DNA of 64,000 bases from Parasulfuritortus sp036391875. GTDB taxonomy: Bacteria > Pseudomonadota > Gammaproteobacteria > Burkholderiales > Thiobacillaceae. The position numbers and the translations under genes were made by a program. Of this stretch, positions 19,712 to 29,065 are shown piece by piece. The stretch is taken from contig DASVZA010000030.1 in NCBI GenBank assembly GCA_036391875.1, positions 55,693 to 119,692 on the forward strand, read 5' to 3'. The notes beneath the pieces are model-generated. The model was not told the DNA's origin, made no database searches, and saw nothing but the letters and a program-made list of their open reading frames with translations. Position 1 is the first letter of the stretch. Each line of letters starts with the position of its first letter.

Positions 19712-21631
19712 TCAGGCGCCGGCCACGGCCTCCAGTGCCTCCTGTTGTTCCATCCATTCGCCTTCCAGTTGTTCCAGTTCCTTGTTCAGCGTGGCCTGCT
19801 CGAACAGGAGCTGCTTCAGTTCTTCCTTGCGCGCGTCGGCATAGATGTCCGGTTCGGCCAACCGGCCTTCGAGTTCGGCCTTGCGCGCGTTGTGCCGGTC
19901 CATCAGTTCCTCCAGGCGGCGGATGCGGGTCTCGATCGGCTTGCGCTGGGCCGACAGCCGCTGCCGAATCTCGGCCTCCTGCCGTTTCTGTTCCTTGCGG
20001 TCGACGGCCGGCACCGCCGGCGCGGCCTGGGCCGAGGGTAGTGCCGGCTTGGCCTGGCCCAGCTTGGTCTTGAACAGCCAGTCGCGGTAGTCGTCCAGAT
20101 CGCCGTCGAAGGGCTGCACCCGGCCGTCGGCAACGATCATGAATTCGTCGGTGGTGGCGCGCAGCAGATGGCGGTCGTGCGAGACCAGGATCAGGGTGCC
20201 CTCGAACTGGGCCAGGGCGACGGTCAGCGCCTCGCGGGTCTCCAGGTCGAGGTGGTTGGTCGGTTCGTCGAGCAGCAGCAGGTTGGGCCGCTGCCAGACG
20301 ATCAGGGCCAGCGCCAGCCGCGCCTTTTCGCCGCCGGAGAAGGGGGCGATGGCGGTCGTCGCCATCTCGCCGGCGAAGTTGAAGCCGCCCAGGAAGTTGC
20401 GCAGCTCCTGCTCGCGCGTGGTGGGCGAGAGGCGGGCCAGGTGCCAGAGCGGCGACTGGTCGTGGCGCAGCATCTCCAGCTGGTGCTGGGCAAAGTAGCC
20501 GATGACCAGGCCCTTGCCGGTGGTCAGGGTGCCGGTCAGGGGCGGGATGTCGCCGACCAGGGTCTTGATCAAGGTCGACTTGCCGGCGCCGTTGACGCCG
20601 AGCAGGCCGATGCGCTGGCCGGCCTGGAGGGTGAGGTCGATGCCGCGCAGGATGGCCGTCCCGCCGTAGCCGGCATCGACGCCTTCCAGCACCAGCAAGG
20701 GGTTCGGCGCCCGCTCGGGTTCGCCGAACTCGAACGAGAAGGTCGCCGCGGCGTGGATCGGGGCCAGTTCCTCCATCTTGGCCAGCATCTTCATCCGGCT
20801 CTGGGCCTGCTTGGCCTTGGTCGCCTTGGCCTTGAAGCGGTCGATGAACGACTGCAGGTGGGCGCGTTCGCGCTGCTGCTTGGCGTAGGCGGCCTGGCCG
20901 AGGGCCAGGTTGGCGGCGCGCTGGACCTCGAACTGGGAATAGTTGCCGCCGTAGCGCTTCAGCTTGCGTTCGTCGATGTGGACCACTACGTTGACCACGC
21001 CGTCGAGGAAGTCGCGGTCGTGGGAAATGACGATCAGGGTGCCGGGATAGCGCTTCAGCCAGTCCTCCAGCCAGAGGATGGCGTCGAGGTCGAGGTGGTT
21101 GGTCGGTTCGTCGAGCAGCAGCAGGTCGGACGGGCACATCAGGGCCTGGGCCAGGTTGAGGCGCATGCGCCAGCCGCCGGAGAAGCTGGATACGCTGCGC
21201 GCCATCTGTTCATGGGAAAAGCCCAGACCGGTCAGCAGCTGTTCGGCGCGGGAGCGCACCGTGTAGGCGTCGGCGTCCTGCAGCGCGGCGTGCAGCTCAC
21301 CGATGCGGTGGCCGTCGTGGGCCGCCTCGGCCTCGGCCAGTTCGGCCTCCAGGCGGCGCAGGGTGGTGTCGCCGTCGATGGCATAGTCGAGGGCCGAGCG
21401 CTCCAAGGCCGGGGTCTCCTGGGCGACGTGGGCGATGCGCCAGGCGGCCGGGAAGTCGACGTCGCCGGCGTCGGCGTGCAGTTCGTTGCGCAGCAGGGCG
21501 AACAGGCTGGATTTGCCGGAGCCGTTGGCGCCGATCAGTCCGATCTTCTCGCCCGGGTTGAGGGTCAGGTCGGCGGCTTCGATGAGCGGCTTGGTGCCGC
21601 GGATGAGGGTGAGTTGCAGGATGCGGATCAT
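19712..21631 (-). CDS. ABC-F family ATPase, YheS type
   Basis: About 639 residues from the ATG at 21631, where the protein reads MIRILQLTLIRGTKPL; the upstream in-frame extension is non-coding. Two ATPase domains with Walker A GANGSGKSS and GVNGAGKST, signatures SGGWRMR and SGGEKAR, Walker B LLLLDEPTNHLD twice, and the charged inter-domain linker. The C-terminal about 120 residues form a long coiled coil. This resembles E. coli YheS, a ribosome-associated ABC-F factor. No membrane segment is present. It is divergent from the beta-hydroxylase gene, 171 bp away. Confidence 0.9.
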   Translation of the reverse strand: MIRILQLTLIRGTKPLIEAADLTLNPGEKIGLIGANGSGKSSLFALLRNELHADAGDVDFPAAWRIAHVAQETPALERSALDYAIDGDTTLRRLEAELAEAEAAHDGHRIGELHAALQDADAYTVRSRAEQLLTGLGFSHEQMARSVSSFSGGWRMRLNLAQALMCPSDLLLLDEPTNHLDLDAILWLEDWLKRYPGTLIVISHDRDFLDGVVNVVVHIDERKLKRYGGNYSQFEVQRAANLALGQAAYAKQQRERAHLQSFIDRFKAKATKAKQAQSRMKMLAKMEELAPIHAAATFSFEFGEPERAPNPLLVLEGVDAGYGGTAILRGIDLTLQAGQRIGLLGVNGAGKSTLIKTLVGDIPPLTGTLTTGKGLVIGYFAQHQLEMLRHDQSPLWHLARLSPTTREQELRNFLGGFNFAGEMATTAIAPFSGGEKARLALALIVWQRPNLLLLDEPTNHLDLETREALTVALAQFEGTLILVSHDRHLLRATTDEFMIVADGRVQPFDGDLDDYRDWLFKTKLGQAKPALPSAQAAPAVPAVDRKEQKRQEAEIRQRLSAQRKPIETRIRRLEELMDRHNARKAELEGRLAEPDIYADARKEELKQLLFEQATLNKELEQLEGEWMEQQEALEAVAGA

Positions 21632-21802
21632 GGCCGCGATTGTGCCCGATACCGGGGGGTGGCATGAAGCCCATTCACGCCGGATCCCGTTCCTTCTTGT
21701 GGGCCGGGGCTTAATCCGGATATTGGGACCGGGCCGCATCGGGAACGCCTGCCGGCATTGGCCGTCGAATAGCAGGCTGTCACGAATACCGGCGCAGAAT
21801 GG

Positions 21803-22522
21803 ATGCGCGACGATCAATCCACGGACTGGGGGTGGGCGGTGAGTGTTCTATACGATTTCTCGACCAATCTGATCCGGCGCATCTACGACCGCCGGATATC
21901 GGACCCGCCGGTGCTGGATGCTGCCAGCCGCTTTCCCGAGGCCGAGCGTTTCGCCGAGGTCTGGCCCATTCTGTGCGACGAGGCGCAGCGGCTGGCCGAG
22001 GACATTGGCCGGATTCCCCGCTTCCACGAACTGATGGCCGAGCAGGCCAGCATCTCGGCCAACGACGGCAAGGATTGGCGGATGTTCGTGCTCAAGGCCT
22101 ACGGCGTCCCGGTGCCCGGCAACCTGGCCAAGTGCCCTGAGCTGGCCCGGCTGCTGGCCTCGACTCCCGATGTGCTGACCGCCACGCTGTCCTTCCTGGC
22201 GCCGCACAAGCACATTCCGCCGCACCGCGGGCCGTTCCGCGGCGTGTTGCGTTTCTACCTGGGCCTGTCGGTGCCGACCGACGAGGACGGCCGGCCTGCC
22301 GCGGTCCTGACCCTGGACGGCGTCGAGCACCGCATCGGCGACGGCCAATACCTGCTTTGGGACGACACCTTCGTGCACGAAGTGCGGAACAGCAGCGACC
22401 AGCCGCGCATCGCGCTGTTGCTCGACGTCCGCCGTCGCGGCATGCCACCGGACTTGGCGCTGCTTTCCCGCCTGCTGGTCGGGATCGCCGGCACCGTCGC
22501 GCGCTACAAGCAACTGGCCTGA
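21803..22522 (+). CDS. aspartyl/asparaginyl beta-hydroxylase family dioxygenase
   Basis: A 239-residue protein of the Asp_Arg_Hydrox (LpxO-like) family of Fe(II)/2-oxoglutarate oxygenases. The cupin core is seen in FLAPHKHIPPHRGPFRGVLRFYLGL, quoted in part as HIPPHRGPFRG, with the first iron histidine, and in WDDTFVHEVRN with the second; the conserved arginine follows. Relatives hydroxylate protein aspartates or lipid A acyl chains; which applies here is unclear. There is a hydrophobic stretch near the C-terminus (LLSRLLVGIAG). The start may be the ATG at 21803 or the GTG at 21839, which has a GGGGTGG sequence in front. Confidence 0.8.
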   Translation: MRDDQSTDWGWAVSVLYDFSTNLIRRIYDRRISDPPVLDAASRFPEAERFAEVWPILCDEAQRLAEDIGRIPRFHELMAEQASISANDGKDWRMFVLKAYGVPVPGNLAKCPELARLLASTPDVLTATLSFLAPHKHIPPHRGPFRGVLRFYLGLSVPTDEDGRPAAVLTLDGVEHRIGDGQYLLWDDTFVHEVRNSSDQPRIALLLDVRRRGMPPDLALLSRLLVGIAGTVARYKQLA

Positions 22523-22567
22523 GGTCTTTGCCGGGCTGTTGTCGGCGCGCACAATTGCTGCACATTT

Positions 22568-24016
22568 ATGTCCGATAATGCGGGCGTCGAAACCGCGAGT
22601 CGAACCGTGCGCCTGTCCATCCGCCACAAACTGTTCCTGACCCTGCTGACCGCCACGACCATGGTGGTGGCGGTCATGTACGGCTTCATGCATTGGTCGT
22701 TCCAGCACGGTTTCGTCAGTTTCCTGGAAAGCCGCCAGCAGGCTCGGGTCGAGCGCGTGACCGGGCAGCTGGCCGAGATCTATGCCGACGAGGGTAGCTG
22801 GGACGGCCTGCGTCGCGACCGGATGCGCTGGCGGCTCTTGATGGCCGAAAGCCGGGGCGGCGGGCCGGGCATGAGGATGGGCATGGGACCAGGCTTCGGT
22901 CCGGGGCCCGGGCCGCACAACGGCGAAGGCGGCCTGGCCCTGCTCGATGCCGACAAGCGCGTCCTGATCGGCCGCTTCGCCGATGCCGATGGGCTCGATC
23001 TGGCGCCGATCCGGGTCGGCGGCCGGACCGTCGGGTACGTTGGCCACCGCCCAGGGCGGGCGCTGAGTGACGTGGTCGACATCCGCTTCGTCGAGTCGCA
23101 GCGTCATGCCTTTCTGCTGATCGCGCTGCTGGTCGGCGGCCTGACGGTGGCTCTGGCCTGGCCGTTGGCGAATACTCTGATCCGGCCCCTGCGCCGGGTC
23201 ACCGAAGCGACCCGCTCCCTGGCCGCGGGCCACTTCCAGGCTCGGGTGCCGGTCCGGAGCAACGACGAACTGGGCGATCTGGCGCGCGACTTCAACGACA
23301 TGGCCCAGACCCTGGAACGCACCGATGCCGCGCGCCGGCAATGGATGGCGGATATCTCGCACGAGCTGCGCACGCCGCTCTCCGTGCTGAAGGCCGAACT
23401 GGAGGCGATGCAGGACGGCGTGCGGCCGCTGGACCTGGCCGGCGTCGGCTCGCTGCAGTCCGACGTCGACCGCCTCAGCCGGCTGGTCGAGGACCTCTAT
23501 CAACTGTCCATGACCGACCTGGGCGCGCTGAGCTATCACAAGCGGTCGGTCGATCCGGTCGCGCTGCTGCGCGACGACGTCGAGTCGCTGGCCGGCGAAT
23601 TCGAACGCCGGGGCCTGGGGCTGGAGTTGAACGACAAGGCGGGGGAGACGACGCTGCACGCCGATCCGGACCGCCTGTCGCAACTGTTCCGCAACCTGAT
23701 GCAGAACAGCCTGCGCTACACCGATGCCGGCGGCCGGCTGGAGATCGTCGCCGGCCGCGGCGGCGGCTTGCTGACCCTGGACTTCTGCGACACTGCGCCG
23801 GCCGTGCCGGCGGAGGCGCTGCCACAGCTGTTCGAACGCTTCTACCGGGTCGAAGCCTCGCGCAACCGGGCCCTGGGCGGAGCCGGTCTGGGGCTGGCCA
23901 TCTGCCGCAACATCGTCGAGGCGCACGGCGGCCGCATCGAGGCCCGGCCGTCGCCGCTGGGCGGGCTGTGCATCCATGTCGATCTGCCGGCGAACGAGAA
24001 GACGGTGCCGGCATGA
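22568..24016 (+). CDS. baeS: BaeS-like envelope-stress sensor histidine kinase
   Basis: A 482-residue membrane kinase: helix at about 22-42, periplasmic domain (43-180), helix (181-201), HAMP (about 200-255), HisKA with ISHELRTPL (phospho-His 265) and HATPase_c with NLMQNSLRYT and FERFYRVEASRNRALGGAGLGLAIC, the last part in BaeS style. The periplasmic domain has GSWD (76-79) and an unusual Gly/Pro/Met-rich loop (97-119) containing PGFGPGPGP. The same nonapeptide occurs in the Spy-like protein at 29066. The GSWD and PIRVGG features are shared with the cyclase at 1896-3251. Coupled to the response regulator through ATGA. BaeS responds to envelope damage in E. coli; the signal here is inferred. 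Confidence 0.87.
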   Translation: MSDNAGVETASRTVRLSIRHKLFLTLLTATTMVVAVMYGFMHWSFQHGFVSFLESRQQARVERVTGQLAEIYADEGSWDGLRRDRMRWRLLMAESRGGGPGMRMGMGPGFGPGPGPHNGEGGLALLDADKRVLIGRFADADGLDLAPIRVGGRTVGYVGHRPGRALSDVVDIRFVESQRHAFLLIALLVGGLTVALAWPLANTLIRPLRRVTEATRSLAAGHFQARVPVRSNDELGDLARDFNDMAQTLERTDAARRQWMADISHELRTPLSVLKAELEAMQDGVRPLDLAGVGSLQSDVDRLSRLVEDLYQLSMTDLGALSYHKRSVDPVALLRDDVESLAGEFERRGLGLELNDKAGETTLHADPDRLSQLFRNLMQNSLRYTDAGGRLEIVAGRGGGLLTLDFCDTAPAVPAEALPQLFERFYRVEASRNRALGGAGLGLAICRNIVEAHGGRIEARPSPLGGLCIHVDLPANEKTVPA

Positions 24017-24717
24017 ACATGGATTCGGGCAATCGCATCCTGGTAGTCGAGGACGAGGCCAAGCTGGCCCGGCTGCTGGTCGACTACCTGGTCGCCGCCG
24101 GCTTCAGCGCCGACAGCCTGGGCGACGGCCGCGCGGTGGTGCCCTGGGTCAGGTCCAATGCACCCGACCTCATCATCCTCGACGTCATGCTGCCGGGCCG
24201 CGACGGCCTCGACATCTGCCGCGAAATCCGCAGCTTCAGCCGGGTGCCGATCATCATGGCCACCGCTCGGGTCGAGGAGATCGACCGCCTGCTCGGCCTG
24301 GAACTGGGCGCCGACGACTATATCTGCAAACCGTACAGCCCGCGCGAAGTGGTCGCCCGGGTCAAGGCCGTGCTGCGCCGCACCCGGCCCGATCCCGCCG
24401 AGGGGCCGGCCGGCAACGGCCTGACCCTGGACGAGGCTGGCTTCCGGGTGCGCTCCGCGTCCGGCGAGGTCGAGCTGACCGCGGTCGAGTTCCACCTGTT
24501 CGCCGCCCTCTACCGGGAGCCCGGCCGCATTCTGTCGCGCAGCCAGTTGATGGACCGCATCTACGACGATCAGCGCATCGTCTCCGACCGCACCATCGAC
24601 AGCCACATCAAGAAACTGCGCAAGAAACTGGCCGAACTTCGACCAGACGAGGAAATGATCCACTCGGTCTACGGCGCCGGTTACCGCTACGAACCGGCCG
24701 GGAAGATGGCGGACTGA
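24013..24717 (+). CDS. baeR: BaeR-like response regulator (OmpR/PhoB family)
   Basis: A 234-residue regulator. Receiver domain (about 7-120) with ILVVEDE, phospho-acceptor in LIILDVMLPG, ATAR, and the conserved lysine in YICKPYSP. The C-terminal winged helix (about 135-230) includes LTAVEFHLFAAL, SRSQLMDRIY, DRTIDSHIKKLRKK and YGAGYRYE. The phrases match BaeR closely. The ATG at 24013 overlaps the kinase TGA. It should bind DNA and activate envelope-stress genes such as spy; the Spy-like gene lies 4.3 kb downstream, separated by the pga island. Confidence 0.88.
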   Translation: MNMDSGNRILVVEDEAKLARLLVDYLVAAGFSADSLGDGRAVVPWVRSNAPDLIILDVMLPGRDGLDICREIRSFSRVPIIMATARVEEIDRLLGLELGADDYICKPYSPREVVARVKAVLRRTRPDPAEGPAGNGLTLDEAGFRVRSASGEVELTAVEFHLFAALYREPGRILSRSQLMDRIYDDQRIVSDRTIDSHIKKLRKKLAELRPDEEMIHSVYGAGYRYEPAGKMAD

Positions 24718-24913
24718 AATTGTTGCGGTTTTGCCTGTAAATATTTGGCAATGAAAGCATGGGGTAAGCTAAGAACTTAAACGAGACTGTCAGGGAATTG
24801 ATAGACCGGCCCTTTGAATGGCCGGCCCTCATCTGAAACCGGCCAGATGGCCTAAATGTTCTACTCGGCCTATGCGGACGACGAGAAGTAAAGCTCCTAT
24901 TTCCTGCCTTATA

Positions 24914-24945
24914 CAGTATCCCGGATACTATCCTTTGGGATAACT
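24914..24945. repeat. nested inverted repeats between baeR and pgaD
   Basis: The 287-bp gap 24718-25004 is AT-richer than the genome around it. It holds AGTATCC-C-GGATACT (about 24915-24929) and an overlapping TATCC-TTTG-GGATA hairpin. No protein frame is evident. Function unknown. Confidence 0.4.
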
Positions 24946-24977
24946 GTTCATAGTGATCTGTAAGCTCATTAAATCCT

Positions 24978-24996
24978 GGCTCAAGGGTCAAGAGCC
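24978..24996 (-). terminator. possible terminator hairpin after pgaD
   Basis: GGCTC (24978-24982) pairs with GAGCC (24992-24996) over a 9-nt loop, just past the pgaD stop at 25005. The following T-rich stretch on the minus strand is short and interrupted, so this is weak. Confidence 0.3.
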
Positions 24997-25004
24997 CAGA
25001 ATAA

Positions 25005-25442
25005 TTAATCGATTTGATTGTCTATCGCGGTTATTTGACCATGATCATTGAAGTAAACGGTGACCACTTGACTATCGAAGCTTGATTTTAGTTGGCTTAC
25101 TTCGAGATTGAAATATCTGGCGTAGTCGTCAATCGCATAGATGATATGTTCGCTCGGTCCCTTGTGGCGTTTAAGCCATGACAATATGAATAACACCATT
25201 GGGGTGAAGATGAGCATCTCACCGCCACGTACGAAAGTGACGCTATGGATATTGTCGTATATCCAATCGGAAATTTGTTCTGGCGGTACGTCGGCAGTAA
25301 TAATACGATAGAAAATGTGAAATACTGGGTGCCACAAATAGATAAATCCAACCCAAAGCAAGACAGTAATTCCATCCCAAAACCAAATTTTGCTGCGCGG
25401 CAACTCCTTGCGTTTATTGATGATCAGTGTGTGTTTGTCCAT
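25005..25442 (-). CDS. pgaD: poly-N-acetylglucosamine synthesis accessory protein PgaD
   Basis: A 145-residue inner-membrane protein. From the ATG at 25442 (MDKHTLIINKRKELP) it has two hydrophobic helices (about WDGITVLLWVGFIYLW and EMLIFTPMVLFILSW) with a short loop and a cytoplasmic tail that ends near YFNDHGQ. That layout and its position after pgaC identify PgaD, which partners PgaC; c-di-GMP stabilises the PgaC-PgaD complex in E. coli. It overlaps the end of pgaC by 29 bp. Codon usage is AT-richer than flanking genes, as for the whole island. Confidence 0.8.
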   Translation of the reverse strand: MDKHTLIINKRKELPRSKIWFWDGITVLLWVGFIYLWHPVFHIFYRIITADVPPEQISDWIYDNIHSVTFVRGGEMLIFTPMVLFILSWLKRHKGPSEHIIYAIDDYARYFNLEVSQLKSSFDSQVVTVYFNDHGQITAIDNQID

Positions 25443-26742
25443 GATCGCCTGTTCTTTGCTTATTAAGTTCCTGATGAACACCCCGATCAGGACTCACCCA
25501 CCGCGCACGCTTCTGTTTGCCAAATAACACCTTGGGGAGTGCCGTAACCGCCGTTATCAGATTGATAAACCAATAAAAAAAGGGATACCAGATCATCCAA
25601 AAATAGTTTTTCCCCAATCCGTGATCGTAATGACCGTCTAGCCATCGACTCACAGTAAACTGCAGCAGGCTTGCACCAATCAAAAACACACTAGTCTCAT
25701 TGGGTAAAATTGGCGAGCTATCGGGCGTGAGGACGTCAACCGGGAAAAACAGACTTGCTATCCACACGCCGAAAACCAACATCATGCTGTACGCCCAAAG
25801 GGTGCTAAGGATCATCTCGATCATCAACCCCCACAAGTGGGTTTGCTTGGGCGCAAAGAGTATCTTGACGTTTTTGAGCATCACTTGAAAACCGCCCATC
25901 GCCCAGCGTAAGCGTTGCTTCCAAAGTCCTTTAACCGTCTCGGGCATCAAAATCCACACTAGGGCTTTGGGTTCGAACCGCACATCCCAACCGTTGCGTT
26001 GAAGTTTCCAGGTAATATCGATGTCTTCGGTCAGCATATCTGGGCTCCAGTATCCCACCTCATGAAGCGCAGATTTTCTAAACCCTGTAATTACTCCTGA
26101 AACGGTAAATAGCCGTCCAAACGCGCGCTGCGCGCGCTTGATCATTCCGACAATCGACGAAAACTCGCCGACCTGAATTTTTCCAAGAAGAGTCGTTCGG
26201 TTTCGGATGCGCGGGTTGCCCGTCACGGCGGCGACCTGAGGGTATCGGATGAAATGTTTGACCATCCAGTGGACACAATACCGATCAAGCAAGGCATCAC
26301 CATCGATGCAAACCAGATAGTCGTTCCTTGCCAGTAATGCACCCGCTTGCAGGGCCAGGGCTTTGCCCTGGTTTTCGGCAAGGTTGACTACTTTGAGCTT
26401 CGGATTGGTGCGCGCTAATTCGAGCAAAACCTCAAGGGTATTGTCTTTGCTTCCATCATTGATCGCGATCACTTCGAAATTTGGGTACGCGACATTGAGC
26501 GCGTAGGTTATCGTTTCAACTGCATTTTCACCTTCATTGAAACAAGGAATCAGAATGCTGACACCTTCCCATGTCTCCCCATCTCTTAGCTGTGGAATCA
26601 AAAGAGATTGAACTTTTTTTTCATTCTTTAAATAAAAATAAATTGCCCCGATAATCCACAGACTCGACATAAAAAGTGGATAGTAGAAGATGAAGCCGAT
26701 AAAAAATTGCCAAAGGGAATGCCAAAATATATTTGGAATCAT
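25414..26742 (-). CDS. pgaC: poly-beta-1,6-N-acetylglucosamine synthase PgaC
   Basis: A 442-residue processive GT2 glycosyltransferase in the inner membrane that polymerises GlcNAc from UDP-GlcNAc. Membrane helices at about 10-40 and several after residue 300. The catalytic region has SILIPCFNEGE, INDGSKDN, CIDGDALLD, the TEDID acidic motif and QRLRW (QxxRW), all in the expected order. Length fits E. coli PgaC (441). It lies 26 bp after pgaB. AT-rich relative to neighbours, consistent with acquisition of the island. Confidence 0.95.
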   Translation of the reverse strand: MIPNIFWHSLWQFFIGFIFYYPLFMSSLWIIGAIYFYLKNEKKVQSLLIPQLRDGETWEGVSILIPCFNEGENAVETITYALNVAYPNFEVIAINDGSKDNTLEVLLELARTNPKLKVVNLAENQGKALALQAGALLARNDYLVCIDGDALLDRYCVHWMVKHFIRYPQVAAVTGNPRIRNRTTLLGKIQVGEFSSIVGMIKRAQRAFGRLFTVSGVITGFRKSALHEVGYWSPDMLTEDIDITWKLQRNGWDVRFEPKALVWILMPETVKGLWKQRLRWAMGGFQVMLKNVKILFAPKQTHLWGLMIEMILSTLWAYSMMLVFGVWIASLFFPVDVLTPDSSPILPNETSVFLIGASLLQFTVSRWLDGHYDHGLGKNYFWMIWYPFFYWFINLITAVTALPKVLFGKQKRARWVSPDRGVHQELNKQRTGDHGQTHTDHQ

Positions 26743-26768
26743 TTTATCTAAATCTTCCCATCGAGGCT

Positions 26769-28790
26769 TTATTTCTGGGGAACAGTACTATTGGGTTTAA
26801 AGGTGTACATTCGTGTGGCTTTCCTGGCGAAAACCTGTTTCATCAAATCGGCATCGGGGTTGTTGTGAAACAAATCATCTGGGTAATACGCAATGTGATT
26901 TACCCCCAAATTATAAAGGTACTGAATGGTCAGACTTAGCTCCTGAGGAGAAATAGGCTCATTATTTTTTCGCCAATTGACCGTTTGCAGCTCAAAAACC
27001 GTTCGCTCCAAACCACACTCTTGCTGTTTGACATTAGTTAAAATTTGATTGTAAAACGCCCCGGCATCGTCGGCTTGCTCCATGTAAGGCATCGCCATGA
27101 TGGCGGTGTAGTCATATTTTTTAATCGAATCCGCCAAACTCTGGGCGTACCACTCTTCGGCATTTCCGTTTAGAGCGACTTGCGCGTAGAGATTTCGCGC
27201 AGTATGAAGGCTCGGGCGATAATTACGAGCGGTCTGTGCCAATTTCAAAGCAAAATCATCAAGATACTCGGTTTTAAGTTTCGTCCATCGCAAAAACTCC
27301 GAATGATCGGAACGTATTTCCTCAACACTCGCTTTCAAGCCCCATTTTTTGTATTGGGCACGAGCCATCTCGCTATCGTCTTCGTAATCTGAAAGGGTTA
27401 CATCGTCATGAAAAAGTATGCCGTCTATGTCGGACGACTTAGCTAAATCTTCGTAAATCTCCCGGATGACCTTTCGCGCCCTCGGTGAAAAAGGCGAAAG
27501 TCTTGGATAACCCATATTCAGATGCTTCTGATCGACCTGCAGGGTCACCACTTTATCGTTCGCAGCAGGATTGCCTGGAGGCAATTCCCAGGCAATCACC
27601 GGCATCCAGGCATAAACTCGTTTAACTTGCGTGCGTGTTTTGATCTGCCACACCACTCGATTGAACAAATCGCTGCGCATCGGGATATGGCGGTTTGGAA
27701 AATAAACAAAATCGGCAGCGCCATTTGCGTCTGGGTCGGCAAACGCCTGGAGGTAGACGGTGTTGACGTTGAGTTTTTTGATCCGTTCAAGTAGGTCGCC
27801 GAGGTTTCTATTTGTTTGCTCGGGATTGGGATCGTAAATGTAATCCAAGTCGATGTGCATCGCCTTGGTGGTAAGCCCGCCATCAGTGTAATTCTTGTTT
27901 CGCTCCCACATGTTGAGTTCCATGTTGGTACGCGACATTCCACGCTCAACCAGAATTCGTCGTAACCCCCATAATGGCGTATTGATGGTATTGCTGCCAT
28001 CGTCCAAAGTGAGTCCGATGGGCATATCGAGACTCGCGGCGATATTTTTCGCCTCCATGTTGTATTCACCGTATGGCCAAACCATGACTCGCGGTTTCTG
28101 GCCGGTGTATTCCTTGAGAAAATCGTTATTGGTTTTCAGGTCCTCATAAATTCGTTCATGGTAGCTTTTGTCGTCTTCATAAACCGCTTTATCGGGAAAC
28201 CATTGGCGAGTAGTCGTGGCAGGTTCCATATTTCCCTGCGGATTTCCTAGAATCCCCCGATGCAGGTGGTAACTGTGGCTGCCAACCTCGACTAGCCCAC
28301 TAGCAACCATTTCCTTGATTTCATTTTGACTCAGAAACTTGCTTCTATCAATCTGGTGGCCATCAAAATCAACTTTACCGGTGGCTTGAAGCCAGCTTCC
28401 GACTAGAGCGATCAAAGTTGGAATGTGATATTTCTTAAGGATGGGAAACGCATTGTCATAAACTGACTGATATCCATCATCAAAAGTAATTAAAACGGCT
28501 TTGCTGGGCAACTGTTTATTGTGTTTTCTGGAGTTGATGATATCGTCGATCGTTATGAAGTGATATCCGTCATCAATCAGCCATTTCATCTGTGCTTCAA
28601 AATTTGCGGCCGAGACTGCATAAGTCGAGTCGAGTGTTTCACTTTTGTCGGCTATTTCGTGATAACTGAAAATGGTGAACTCATTGGTATTGCGATCAGT
28701 ACTGCAGGGATTTGGCGTATCGTTTGCCATCAAATTCCCACAAAACAAACATGCCATCATCAGCATTGTTATTGCTATTGAAGAACGCAC
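26769..28790 (-). CDS. pgaB: poly-N-acetylglucosamine deacetylase/hydrolase PgaB
   Basis: A 673-residue periplasmic protein with a GTG start at 28790 and a GGAAAG ribosome site. The signal sequence contains MLMMACLFCG and may be a lipoprotein signal. The NodB-type deacetylase (about 40-290) shows FSYHEI, ITFDDGYQS and GSHSYHLH with the metal histidines; the C-terminal half (about 310-665) is the glycoside-hydrolase-like domain with LHTARN and FHDDVTL. PgaB partly de-N-acetylates PNAG so that it can be exported. In E. coli the outer-membrane porin gene pgaA precedes it; here there is none, and the next gene upstream is divergent. Confidence 0.93.
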   Translation of the reverse strand: MRSSIAITMLMMACLFCGNLMANDTPNPCSTDRNTNEFTIFSYHEIADKSETLDSTYAVSAANFEAQMKWLIDDGYHFITIDDIINSRKHNKQLPSKAVLITFDDGYQSVYDNAFPILKKYHIPTLIALVGSWLQATGKVDFDGHQIDRSKFLSQNEIKEMVASGLVEVGSHSYHLHRGILGNPQGNMEPATTTRQWFPDKAVYEDDKSYHERIYEDLKTNNDFLKEYTGQKPRVMVWPYGEYNMEAKNIAASLDMPIGLTLDDGSNTINTPLWGLRRILVERGMSRTNMELNMWERNKNYTDGGLTTKAMHIDLDYIYDPNPEQTNRNLGDLLERIKKLNVNTVYLQAFADPDANGAADFVYFPNRHIPMRSDLFNRVVWQIKTRTQVKRVYAWMPVIAWELPPGNPAANDKVVTLQVDQKHLNMGYPRLSPFSPRARKVIREIYEDLAKSSDIDGILFHDDVTLSDYEDDSEMARAQYKKWGLKASVEEIRSDHSEFLRWTKLKTEYLDDFALKLAQTARNYRPSLHTARNLYAQVALNGNAEEWYAQSLADSIKKYDYTAIMAMPYMEQADDAGAFYNQILTNVKQQECGLERTVFELQTVNWRKNNEPISPQELSLTIQYLYNLGVNHIAYYPDDLFHNNPDADLMKQVFARKATRMYTFKPNSTVPQK

Positions 28791-28810
28791 TATTCACTTT
28801 CCAAAAAATT

Positions 28811-28881
28811 TGATTAATGGGGGCCGACGTCCCCCAGCTTTTCAGTCGCACGGGGGGCTTAGATCCCGGGGTTACTGTAAC
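28811..28881 (-). promoter_or_regulatory. structured leader region upstream of pgaB
   Basis: In the pgaB transcript direction the leader has a C6 tract (28857-28852), a G5 tract (28835-28831) and a C5 tract (28823-28819). The G5 can pair with either C tract, making two exclusive hairpins, and a T6 run follows near 28803-28808. A GTTAC-T-GTAAC palindrome lies at 28871-28881. This could be a regulatory RNA switch or terminator/antiterminator; it does not match the c-di-GMP-I riboswitch core. The whole gap 28791-29065 has no protein gene. Confidence 0.35.
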
Positions 28882-29065
28882 TGATTTTCCGGCCGGCCAT
28901 CAGCATACGATTCGCGGTCCACGTGTGTAGCATTTCCGCCGCCGCTTCTCAACTTCCTCATTTGTTGCACGATTCATCCCGAATTCCTCCACGCTCGCTC
29001 ACTAAGCTGGGAATCAAGGAAGGCTGATAGCCCTCCGGTCATCCACCAGCCAACAGGAGTTCATC

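Noticed and set aside
26769..28790. pgaA porin hidden in the pga island
   Set aside because: The 673-codon gene is fully explained by the deacetylase and hydrolase domains of PgaB, and the remaining gaps are too short for PgaA.
28811..28881. c-di-GMP-I (GEMM) riboswitch upstream of pgaB
   Set aside because: The conserved GEMM core and its tetraloop/receptor segments are not present; only alternative G/C hairpins are seen.
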